Assembly: GCA_016218725.1 (NCBI GenBank)
Contig: JACRDB010000146.1
Span: forward strand, 1 to 32,548
Source: Deltaproteobacteria bacterium
Lineage (GTDB): Bacteria; Myxococcota_A; Polyangia; Polyangiales; Ga0077539
Reading direction: 5' to 3'
DNA length: 32,548 nucleotides
The position numbers and the translations under genes were made by a program. Shown piece after piece: positions 16,618-23,872 of this stretch. Within the stretch, counting starts at the first letter, position 1. Each line of letters opens with the position of its first letter. A model generated the notes under the pieces. The model worked only from the letters and a program-made list of their open reading frames with translations. It was not told the origin of the DNA and searched no databases.

Positions 16618-18990
16618 ATGGAGCGCTACTCCGGGTGCGTGGGTGTCCTGGTCCTGGGCCTTGGAGGAGGGTGCGGCGACGACCCCGCACCCCCCGCGCA
16701 GCCCACGGTGTACGAAGCCACGGTGCGCTTCCAGGTACCCTCGACGGGGCTGCCTGCGCCGTTGGAGGTGCCGTTCCCGTCGGATTTGTATCTCCGCGCG
16801 GACGCCGACGGCACCGTGGCGGAGCTCTCGGACTGGTCGCGCTTCGGGGTGAGCGCCAGCCCGGAGACCTTCACCGAGGGTTACGGCGGGCTCGATGGCT
16901 TCGGGCGCACCACCGGGGCGGTGTTCCTGGTGGACGGCGCGGACCTCGCGCCGGACGCATTGCCTTCGGACGGGGCCGAGAGCCTGACCCCCCAGGCGAG
17001 GGTGGCGCTGGTGGACCTCCGACCGGCACCCGGGGCGCCGGTGAGGGTGCCCGCGGTGGCGGGCTACAGCGCCCGGTACCATCTCTTGACGGTGCAGCCC
17101 GACGGGGTGGTGCTGGAGGCGGCGCACCCCTACGCGGTGGTGGTCACCGTGGGGGTGCGCACCACGCGGGGGCCGCTGGGGCCGTCGCCGGCGTTCCGCG
17201 CGGTGCGGGACAACGCCCCGGGGTCCCGCGGCGCGCCCGCCGGGAGACTCTACGGCGACGCGGTGGACGCGGTGGTGCGCAGCGCGGGCGTGGCGCGGGA
17301 GCGCATCGCGGGCGTGGCGGTGTTCACCACCCAGGGCACGCACCGGCAGCTCCGAGGGGTGCGGGACGACCTGGTGGCGGGGCGCTTCGGACCGGCCCCG
17401 CAGTTCACGGCGGACCCCGCGCAGTGCGCGCCCTTCAACCCGGCGCGCTTCGGGGCGGACGCCCACGACGGGTGGACCGCCACGCTGGACGCCTGGCTGG
17501 GAATGCCCCTGCGGGACGCCTCGGGGCGGGACGTCCCCGGCGAGCCCCACGGGAGCGAGGCCCCGACGCTGGGCGTCCCCCACGACGCGCTCGGGGCGGT
17601 GGTCACGGGCACCTTCACCTCGCCGGAGTTTCGTCGTCGCTGGAACGGCAACACGGACCGCGAGGAGGGCACCTTCCAGTGGGACGACCAGGGCCACGCC
17701 AGGCCCGTGGTCGCCGCCCAGCGGCTGCCCATCACGCTGGCGCTGCCACGGACCCCGGCGCCGCCGTCGGGCTACCCCGTGGTGATCTACGGCCACGGCC
17801 TCGGGGGGCAGCGCGCGGCGCTGCTGGGCGTGGCCAACGAGCTGGCCCGCGGGGGCATCGCCACGCTGGCGGTGGACACGGCCACCTTCGGGCAGAGGGC
17901 CCTCGGGCAGCAGCACGACCGCACCTCGCTCTACGCCACGAGGGGCTCCTACCTGGGCCCCGACGGCCTGCCGGACAACCCGGGCTACGACTCCACCACG
18001 TTCTTCGGTGGGCTCAACAACATCCTCTCCCTGCGGGACAACATCCGTCAGACGGCGCTGGACTACGTGCAGCTCCGGAGGCTGGTGGCCAACCCCGCGC
18101 TGGACCTCTCCGCCGTGGCGGCGCAGTACGGTGGGGCAGCCCCGAGGCTCGATGGGGCGCGTGTGGGATATGTAGGCAACTCCCTTGGGGGCATCGTGGG
18201 GACGGTGTTCTCCGCGGTGGATCCGGACGTGAACCCGGTGGTGCTCAACGTCCCCGGGGGGGCGCTGGTGGCGGTCCTGGCGGCGGACTCGCCGGTGATC
18301 GGCGCGACGGTCACGGGCGCCGCCCGGACGCTGTACCATTACCCCGCGGAGCTCCCGGTGGACCGCTGGCACCCGTTGGCGTCGCTGGTGCAGGGGATCC
18401 TCGATGGGGGCGACCCGGCGGCGTATGCGTCCGAGGTCACGCGCCCGCCGACCGGGAGGGGCCACGACGTGTGGCTCACCATGGTGGACCGGGACAGCGT
18501 GGTGCCCAACCGCGCCACGGAGCTCCTCGCGCGGGCGATGCGCCTGCCGCAGCGGATGCCGTCCCTGAGGGCGCTGCCGGGCCTGGCTCCCGCCACGGGG
18601 GTGCTGCGCGGAAACGACGACGGCAGGACCCGGGCGCTGGTGCTCCAGGGCCCGGCCACCCACGGGAGCAACCTGCAGTCTCGCTTCGGCAACGCCGACT
18701 GGGAGCCCCCGTTCCCGCGGGACGCGTCGCCCGCCGAGCGCTTCCGGAGGCTCCCGGCGGCGGTGAGGGTGCGGCAGCCCGTGGTGGCCACCCAGCGCGC
18801 CCTGGTGCGCTTCCTCCAGACCGGCTGGGACGGCGCCGCCGAGCTCGACGCCGAGGCGATGGACTCCCTCGAAGACTACGACGACGACGGCTGGACCGAC
18901 GCCGAGGAGCGCGCCATGAGCACCCGACCCTTCGACCCCGAGAGCCACCCTGCGGGGCCCGCGCCGCACCCTCGGAGCCTGGGGTTCTGA
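16618..18990 (+). CDS. Secreted lipase-like alpha/beta hydrolase lipoprotein with C-terminal calcium motif
   Basis: 790 residues. A short hydrophobic N-terminus ends GGGCGDD, probably lipidated at Cys19, although the lipobox is weak. Residues about 30-370 form a beta-rich domain like that preceding the hydrolase in bacterial virulence-factor lipases (ATVRFQVPSTG...LPFPSDLYL style opening). The alpha/beta hydrolase part starts at VVIYGHGLGG (oxyanion strand, GHGLGG at 392-397), with nucleophile motif GNSLGG (520-525, Ser522) and a probable catalytic His682 in THGSN. The acid is probably in the DRDSVVP segment. DYDDDGWTDAEE at 753-764 is a thrombospondin-3/EF-hand-like calcium loop. The substrate is unknown: an ester or lipid at the cell surface is an inference. 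ppx begins 2 bases after its stop. Confidence 0.88.
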   Translation: MERYSGCVGVLVLGLGGGCGDDPAPPAQPTVYEATVRFQVPSTGLPAPLEVPFPSDLYLRADADGTVAELSDWSRFGVSASPETFTEGYGGLDGFGRTTGAVFLVDGADLAPDALPSDGAESLTPQARVALVDLRPAPGAPVRVPAVAGYSARYHLLTVQPDGVVLEAAHPYAVVVTVGVRTTRGPLGPSPAFRAVRDNAPGSRGAPAGRLYGDAVDAVVRSAGVARERIAGVAVFTTQGTHRQLRGVRDDLVAGRFGPAPQFTADPAQCAPFNPARFGADAHDGWTATLDAWLGMPLRDASGRDVPGEPHGSEAPTLGVPHDALGAVVTGTFTSPEFRRRWNGNTDREEGTFQWDDQGHARPVVAAQRLPITLALPRTPAPPSGYPVVIYGHGLGGQRAALLGVANELARGGIATLAVDTATFGQRALGQQHDRTSLYATRGSYLGPDGLPDNPGYDSTTFFGGLNNILSLRDNIRQTALDYVQLRRLVANPALDLSAVAAQYGGAAPRLDGARVGYVGNSLGGIVGTVFSAVDPDVNPVVLNVPGGALVAVLAADSPVIGATVTGAARTLYHYPAELPVDRWHPLASLVQGILDGGDPAAYASEVTRPPTGRGHDVWLTMVDRDSVVPNRATELLARAMRLPQRMPSLRALPGLAPATGVLRGNDDGRTRALVLQGPATHGSNLQSRFGNADWEPPFPRDASPAERFRRLPAAVRVRQPVVATQRALVRFLQTGWDGAAELDAEAMDSLEDYDDDGWTDAEERAMSTRPFDPESHPAGPAPHPRSLGF

Positions 18991-18992
18991 CG

Positions 18993-20543
18993 GTGCCACG
19001 CTTCGCGGCGATTGACGTGGGCTCCAACGCCCTGCGGCTGCGGGTGGTGGAGTGCACGGGACCCAATCCCGAGCAGCGCCGGGAGGTGGCCACGGAACGG
19101 GCCGCGGTGCGCCTCGGGCGGGACGTGTTCCTGACCGGGAGGCTCGCGCCGGCCGCGCTGATCGAGGCCGTGGACGCCCTCCGGGGCTTCCGCGAGACCT
19201 TGCGCACGCACAACGTGGACGCCTGGAGGGCCGTGGCCACGAGCGCCGTGCGCGAGGCCGCCAACGCCGAGGTGCTGGTGGAGCGGGCCGAGCGCGAGGC
19301 GGGCCTCAAGCTGGAGATCATCGAGGGGGTGGAGGAGGCGCGGCTGGTGCTGGTGGCGGTGACCCACGCGCTCGCCCTCGGGGCGCGGCGGTCGCTGCTG
19401 GTGGACATCGGCGGCGGGAGCGTGGAGCTCACGGCGCTGGAGGGCAACGCGCTGCGCTCGTGTGTGTCGCTGCCGATGGGCACCGTACGGCTGCACGAGG
19501 CCTTCCTGGACCCCGACGGGCCCGTGACGGCGGAGCGCCAGGCGCTGCTCCAGGAGTACCTGGAGCGCTTCCTCCACGAGGCGGCGCCGCTGCGGGGGCC
19601 CAGGCCCGACCTGGTGGTGGCCACCGGCGGCAACGCCGAGGTGCTCTCGCAGCTCTGCCCGAGGAGCACGGCGGACGGCCCGGGGGTGGACGTGGGGCGC
19701 ATGCATGCGCTCCTGGAGGAGCTGTCGAAGCTCTCGCCGAAGGCGCGCCGGGAGCGCCACAACCTCCGGGGGGACCGCGCCGACGTGCTGGTCCCCGCGC
19801 TCTACGTGCTGGGCGCCCTGAGCGCGTCCCTGGGCCTGGAGGAGCTGGTCACGCCGCAGGTGGGGCTCAAGGAGGGCATCCTGGCGGAGCTGGCGGACCG
19901 GGCCTTCCGGGTGTGGGACCAGCGCGGCGAGGACGAGGCCATCCACGCCACGGCGCTGGAGCTCGGGCGGCGCTACCGCTTCGACGAGGCCCACGGGCGC
20001 CAGGTGTCGCGGCTGGCGACCCTGCTCTTCGACCAGCTCGCCGAGGCGCTGCATCTGTCACCCGAGGACCGGAGCACCCTGCAGCTCGCGGCGCTCCTGC
20101 ACGACATCGGGGACTTCGTGGGCTACGACGCCCACCACAAGCACACCTGGTACCTGATCACCCACGCGGACCTGATGGGGCTGTCGCCAAACCGCAAGGA
20201 GCTGGTGGCCAACGTGGCGAGGTACCATCGCCGGGCCCTGCCGGACCTCTCGCACCCGGCGTACCGCAAGCTCGACCGCAAGGACCGCGCGGTGGTGCGC
20301 AAGCTCTCGGCGATCCTGCGCGTGGCGGACGCGTTCGATCGCGAGCACCAGGGCAAGGTGGAGGACCTCGCCGTGCGGCTCCTGCCCGCGAGGGTCTCGC
20401 TCCGCGCCACCGGGGCCGGGGACCTCTCCCTGGAGCGCTGGACCGCCCAGCGCAAATGCGACCTCCTGGAGGACGTGCTGGAGCGCGAGGTCAAGGTCGA
20501 CGGCGCCGAGGGCGTCACGCCCCGCAAGACCTTCTCGGGGTGA
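18993..20543 (+). CDS. ppx: Ppx/GppA-family exopolyphosphatase with HD domain
   Basis: 516 residues from GTG 18993, two bases after the preceding stop; the family start FAAIDVGSNALRLRVVE begins at residue 4. The actin-like ASKHA phosphatase fold spans about 1-310, with phosphate loops DVGSN and LVDIGGGSVELT (near 135-146), PMGTVRLHE and ATGGNAEVL. The C-terminal HD domain (about 320-510) has LHDIGDFVGYDAHHKHTWYLI and ARYHRR. Family members hydrolyse inorganic polyphosphate from the end, or convert pppGpp to ppGpp. The length equals that of E. coli Ppx. The sequence alone does not separate Ppx from GppA activity. It is probably translationally coupled to the lipase-like gene. A polyphosphate kinase gene is not in the window. 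Confidence 0.94.
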   Translation: MPRFAAIDVGSNALRLRVVECTGPNPEQRREVATERAAVRLGRDVFLTGRLAPAALIEAVDALRGFRETLRTHNVDAWRAVATSAVREAANAEVLVERAEREAGLKLEIIEGVEEARLVLVAVTHALALGARRSLLVDIGGGSVELTALEGNALRSCVSLPMGTVRLHEAFLDPDGPVTAERQALLQEYLERFLHEAAPLRGPRPDLVVATGGNAEVLSQLCPRSTADGPGVDVGRMHALLEELSKLSPKARRERHNLRGDRADVLVPALYVLGALSASLGLEELVTPQVGLKEGILAELADRAFRVWDQRGEDEAIHATALELGRRYRFDEAHGRQVSRLATLLFDQLAEALHLSPEDRSTLQLAALLHDIGDFVGYDAHHKHTWYLITHADLMGLSPNRKELVANVARYHRRALPDLSHPAYRKLDRKDRAVVRKLSAILRVADAFDREHQGKVEDLAVRLLPARVSLRATGAGDLSLERWTAQRKCDLLEDVLEREVKVDGAEGVTPRKTFSG

Positions 20544-20851
20544 CCAACAGGGTCCGGCGGCAGAGGTCGGCACCCGGAGGCCGCCCGGCGCTGGACTGGC
20601 GCGGCCGCGACGCTCACGGTCTTACGCGCTCGACGTCGTGGACGTCGTGGTGAGCAAGCTCAAGCGGTTCAGCAATGGGCCGGTGTCCCGCAGGACTCCG
20701 TCCGTCGACGGCGACCTCACAGGAAGCTCGCTTGAAACAGACCGTCGCTACCCACGATTATATCCAATACAGATATAATTCAGTAACCGTAATATCGCTT
20801 GTGCATACACCGTTCGGGTCGCAGGCTGGTTTCCACGGAGGTACGAAACCG
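20544..20851. other. 308-base non-coding stretch between ppx and the Cys-tailed lipoprotein
   Basis: The first ~180 bases are GC-rich with no gene I can support. They include a tandem 9-mer GACGTCGTG at 20632-20640 and 20641-20649. From about 20755 to 20800 the sequence turns strikingly AT-rich for this window and holds an inverted repeat (separate entry). It ends in a good ribosome-binding site, GGAGG at 20837-20841, 10 bases before ATG 20852. No tRNA-like fold was seen. Confidence 0.7.
20756..20780 (+). promoter_or_regulatory. AT-rich dyad with TATAAT box upstream of the Cys-tailed lipoprotein gene
   Basis: GATTATATC (20756-20764) and GATATAATT (20772-20780) form an inverted repeat matching at 8 of 9 positions around a 7-base spacer. 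TATAAT at 20774-20779 equals the sigma-70 -10 consensus. The DNA at the expected -35 distance (near 20751-20757) is GC-rich and does not match TTGACA, which suggests activator dependence or a different sigma factor. The start codon is 72 bases downstream. A repressor or activator binding site overlapping the promoter is the simplest reading. Confidence 0.5.
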
Positions 20852-21139
20852 ATGCGACTCACGAAGCTGTACAAGGTCCTGGTGCTCGGCGGCGCGGCGA
20901 TGGTGGCGTGTGCCCCGGAGCGGCAGGTCACCCCCACGGACGCGGCGACCACGCCCACAGAGACAGCGGCCACGCCCGCGGTGACCCCGCCCGACGCCGC
21001 GGGAGACACCACCCCCACCGCACCGCGCGCGGTCGCCGACGCCGGAGGAGACGCACCCACGGTGGCCTCCGACGCGGAGGGCGACGGCGGGGCCGACGCG
21101 GGCTGCCGGGTGCCCTGCGGCAGCATCTGCTGGGGCTGA
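20852..21139 (+). CDS. Small lipoprotein with a cysteine-rich C-terminal tail
   Basis: 95 residues from ATG 20852, with GGAGG 10 bases upstream. The frame is open upstream, but that part is not protein-like. A basic start (MRLTKLYK) and hydrophobic core lead to a lipobox-like AMVAC with Cys20. Residues 21-80 are a low-complexity Thr/Pro/Ala/Asp linker with no predicted fold. The tail is CRVPCGSICWG, with Cys85, Cys89 and Cys93 in a C-x3-C-x3-C pattern followed by Trp-Gly at the end. A lipid anchor, a disordered tether and a short cysteine motif suggest a surface-displayed metal ligand or a modified peptide. The downstream ferritin-like gene starts 4 bases after its stop, so the two are made together. 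I do not recognise a family. Confidence 0.78.
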   Translation: MRLTKLYKVLVLGGAAMVACAPERQVTPTDAATTPTETAATPAVTPPDAAGDTTPTAPRAVADAGGDAPTVASDAEGDGGADAGCRVPCGSICWG

Positions 21140-21143
21140 GCCC

Positions 21144-21863
21144 GTGGGCCACGCCCCGCAGGACGAGCGCCAGGCCGCGGGCGTCGAGTGGGCCTTCCGC
21201 GCCGCGGCGGAGGGCGCCCAGAGGGCCCGCTTCGAGCGCCTGGCGGAGCGCCTGCACGCCGTCGGGGCGCTCCCGGTGATCACCGACGGCGCGCGCAGGG
21301 CAGCCGAGGACGAGGCCCGCCACGCGGGGGTCTGCGCGCGCCTCGCGGAGGGCCTCGGGGCGAGCGCGGCGGAGAGCCCCCCGGTGCACTTCGTCACGCT
21401 CCCGACACTGCCCGCGGCGGCGCGGGTGCTCTACGAGGTGGTGAGCGTGTGCTGCGTGACCGAGTCGCTCAACGCCGCGGTGCTCACCACCACGCTGGAG
21501 GTCGCCTCGGACCGCGCGGTGCGCGCGGCCGTCAGGGCCCTCCTTCGCGACGAGGTCGGCCACGCGCGCCTCGGCTGGGCGCACCTCACCCGGGAGGCCC
21601 AGAGGGTGGACGTGGCCTTCCTCGGGCCGCTCCTGCCGGCGATGCTCGCCGCCAGCGTGAGGGAGGAGGTCTTCGCCCGGGTCGCGGTGCCCCCGGAGGA
21701 GGGCGCTGCCCGCGACGACTACGGGCGGTTGACCCTGGCGCTCCGCGGGGCCCTCGTGCGCGAGGCCCTGACGGCGGTGGTGCTCCCGGGGCTCGAGGGC
21801 TGCGGCGTCCCGGTGGAGCCCGCGCGCCGGTGGCTCGACGCAAGGGCGCCTCCAGGCGCGTGA
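21144..21863 (+). CDS. Ferritin-like diiron-domain protein
   Basis: 239 residues from GTG 21144, 4 bases after the preceding stop. It is an all-helical four-helix-bundle protein with the paired ligand pattern of ferritin-like diiron proteins. In the first half, Glu23 or Glu31 precedes DEARHA (Glu57, His60). In the second half, TESLNAA (Glu107) is followed 30 residues later by DEVGHARLGW (Glu137, His140). There is no signal peptide, so it should be cytoplasmic, whereas the partner lipoprotein is exported. The second-half helix carries a Cys pair at 103-104. Family members include ferritins, rubrerythrins and diiron oxygenases; this sequence has no rubredoxin domain. I infer an oxidase or oxygenase role, perhaps on the partner. 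Iron handling is the alternative. Confidence 0.82.
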   Translation: MGHAPQDERQAAGVEWAFRAAAEGAQRARFERLAERLHAVGALPVITDGARRAAEDEARHAGVCARLAEGLGASAAESPPVHFVTLPTLPAAARVLYEVVSVCCVTESLNAAVLTTTLEVASDRAVRAAVRALLRDEVGHARLGWAHLTREAQRVDVAFLGPLLPAMLAASVREEVFARVAVPPEEGAARDDYGRLTLALRGALVREALTAVVLPGLEGCGVPVEPARRWLDARAPPGA

Positions 21864-21914
21864 CGCGCGGGGCCCGTTGCGCCTGCGATGCATTGGCGGT
21901 ACGCCCCCGGGCGT

Positions 21915-23840
21915 ATGCGTACACACCCCTCGTGGCTCCTCGGCCCACTCATGGTCCTGGCGTGCCGAAGCGCGCCGTCCCCCACGCCCACCGTGACGCC
22001 CACTCCGGACGTCCCCGTCGCCTCCGACGCGGCGACCGCAACCACGGACGCGGCGCCCGCCAGCGCGTGGGCGAGCCTCTCCCGCGAGGACCTCGGGCGG
22101 CTGGTGACCGAGGCCGCCCGGACGCGCGTGCGCGAGGCCCAGCCGGACCTGGACCTCACGCGCCTCGCGGAGTACCGCGCACGTCCCGAGGCATCGCCCG
22201 CCATCGCCGGGCGCGCGGTGGACCACCTGTTCAACCTCGCGGTGGTGGCGCTCTCGCAGGGGCGCCTGGACGAGGCCGAGGGGATCATCCGGCTGGTGCG
22301 CGCCAGGGCCCGAAACCGCAACCTCGCCTTCGCGGGCACCACGCTCCTGGCGGAGACCCGCCGGCGCCTCGCCGGGGAGGCCCCCGCGGCGCAGCAATCC
22401 GCGGTGGAGGCGGTGTTCCGGGAGCTCCCCAGGGCGCGCTTCGGGAGCGCCACGGTGGTGTTCCAGCTCTTCCAGAACCAGGGCCAGCTCGACGCGCGCC
22501 TCGGCGAGGTCCACGGCCAGCTCGTGGCCGGGCCCACGGCCCGCGACGCGCTCTGGTACGGCGAGGTCATGCCCGGGGTGGTGCGCGCCCGCGCCACGTT
22601 CCTCGCCGCCATCGACGCGGTGCGCGCCCAGCACGCGGCGGCCCCCGCAGCGCGGGACTACCCCTTCGGCCGGGTGGACATGACCGGCGCCGGGGACGCT
22701 GGTCCCGTGAGGGTGGGCGTCTGGGACCTGGGCACGAGCCCCACGCTCTTCTCCCGGCAGCTCTATGTCAACGCCGGCGACGCCGCGGACGGCCAGGACA
22801 ACGACCACGACGGCCTCGTGGACGACGTCTCCGGCGTGGTGAGCGACGGCGCGGCGCCGCACACCGCGCTCCTCTACGAGCCCCCGGCGGCGCTCCTGGC
22901 GCGCTATAGCCCCTTCCTCCGGGGCGTCATGGACCTGCGGGCAGGGATGGCCTCCACGGAGGCCGCCCGGAGGGTGCTGGAGCTCCAGCGCGAGGCCACC
23001 ACCCCGGAGGCCGCCCACACCCTGGACCAGAACCTCGACGCCATCGGCGAGTGGGCCCACGGCACCCACGTGGCCGGGATCCTCCTGAGGCAGCTCCCCA
23101 CCGCGCGCCTGGCGGTGTTCCGCAGCGCCTGGGCCGGCGAGGCGAGGCCCTACGACCAGCGGGGCCCCACGGACGAGGAGCTCTCCGCCGAGCGCGCGAA
23201 CATCGAGCAGATCGCGGGCTTCATCAACCGCCACCGGGTGCGGGTGGTGAACGCCAGCCTGGGGTTCTCCATCGAGTACGTGGAGGACGCCCTTCGCCAC
23301 GAGCGCGAGCGCTACCACAGCGAGGACGAGGTGCGCGCCCGCGCCCGCGCGGTCCAGGCCCGCAGGCGCGAGAACTGGCAATGGATCTTCGAGCACTGCC
23401 CGGACACGCTCTTCGTGGTGGCCGCGGGGAACAGCAACCAGGACGTGGTCGAGTACGAGGTGGTGCCCGCCGCCAACCAGAGCCCGAACCTCCTGGTGGT
23501 CGGCGCCGTGGACCGCTTCGGGGCCTGGGCGACGTTCACCAACTCGAACCCCGAGCGGGTGAGGGTCTTCGCCCACGGCGTCGAGGTGGACTCGCTGGTC
23601 CCCAGCGGCGACACGGTGCCGCTCTCAGGCACGTCCATGGCGTCGCCCAACGCGGCCAGCGCCGCGGCGAGGCTCTTCGCCCTGGACCCGGCGATGACCC
23701 CGGCCCGCGCCATCACCGTCCTCCAGGAGACCGGCGACCCCATCGCGGCGCCGTTCAACGGGAGCATCGTCAACGAGGTGCGCGCCGTCGGGCGCGTACG
23801 CAGGGAGCGGGGCAGGGCGCCGTTCTCCGGGCGGCAGTAG
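21915..23840 (+). CDS. Subtilisin-like (S8) serine protease lipoprotein
   Basis: 641 residues from ATG 21915, which gives a lipoprotein signal PLMVLAC (Cys17); an upstream in-frame ATG at 21888 is less suitable. A Pro/Thr/Ala linker follows, then a helical region (about 50-260) that may be a prodomain. The S8 catalytic residues are Asp271 in VGVWDLGTS (usually D-T/S-G), His382 in HGTHVAG, Asn506 in VVAAGNSN and Ser574 in GTSMASPNAA. LYVNAGDAADGQDNDHDG (about 284-301) is the NPGEIpgNGiDDDgNG-like insert seen in many S8 enzymes and probably binds calcium. The insertion between the Asp and His motifs is long. All catalytic residues remain, so it is probably an active envelope-bound protease. It starts 51 bases after the ferritin-like gene and is probably in the same unit. 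Confidence 0.92.
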   Translation: MRTHPSWLLGPLMVLACRSAPSPTPTVTPTPDVPVASDAATATTDAAPASAWASLSREDLGRLVTEAARTRVREAQPDLDLTRLAEYRARPEASPAIAGRAVDHLFNLAVVALSQGRLDEAEGIIRLVRARARNRNLAFAGTTLLAETRRRLAGEAPAAQQSAVEAVFRELPRARFGSATVVFQLFQNQGQLDARLGEVHGQLVAGPTARDALWYGEVMPGVVRARATFLAAIDAVRAQHAAAPAARDYPFGRVDMTGAGDAGPVRVGVWDLGTSPTLFSRQLYVNAGDAADGQDNDHDGLVDDVSGVVSDGAAPHTALLYEPPAALLARYSPFLRGVMDLRAGMASTEAARRVLELQREATTPEAAHTLDQNLDAIGEWAHGTHVAGILLRQLPTARLAVFRSAWAGEARPYDQRGPTDEELSAERANIEQIAGFINRHRVRVVNASLGFSIEYVEDALRHERERYHSEDEVRARARAVQARRRENWQWIFEHCPDTLFVVAAGNSNQDVVEYEVVPAANQSPNLLVVGAVDRFGAWATFTNSNPERVRVFAHGVEVDSLVPSGDTVPLSGTSMASPNAASAAARLFALDPAMTPARAITVLQETGDPIAAPFNGSIVNEVRAVGRVRRERGRAPFSGRQ

Positions 23841-23851
23841 CGGGCCTCGGC

Positions 23852-23872
23852 CTCGGGCGGCTACGGCCCGAG
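23852..23872. terminator. Possible bidirectional hairpin between convergent protease genes
   Basis: CTCGGGC (23852-23858) pairs with GCCCGAG (23866-23872) around a 7-base loop, exactly in the 20-base gap between two convergent genes and overlapping the stop codon of the minus-strand one. There is no T-run. It is placed well for blocking both transcripts, but it may be chance in GC-rich DNA. Confidence 0.4.

Noticed and set aside
15202..18999. 1265-codon open frame antisense to pcnB and the lipase-like gene
   Set aside because: Composition is that of a GC-rich shadow frame; the opposite strand has clear catalytic motifs.
20632..20649. Tandem GACGTCGTG pair as a regulatory direct repeat
   Set aside because: Only two 9-base copies in GC-rich DNA, far from the start; could be chance.
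20675..20851. N-terminal extension of the Cys-tailed lipoprotein from an upstream ATG
   Set aside because: It would run through the AT-rich promoter-like dyad and bury the signal peptide; ATG 20852 has a good ribosome-binding site.
21144..21863. Heme-oxygenase-like (CADD-type) enzyme making p-aminobenzoate, given pabB in the window
   Set aside because: The ligand pattern is that of ferritin-like proteins (two Glu-x2-His), and pabB is over 5 kb away on a separate unit.
20928..23576. 882-codon open frame antisense to the ferritin-like and S8 protease genes
   Set aside because: No recognisable domain; sense-strand genes have conserved active-site residues.
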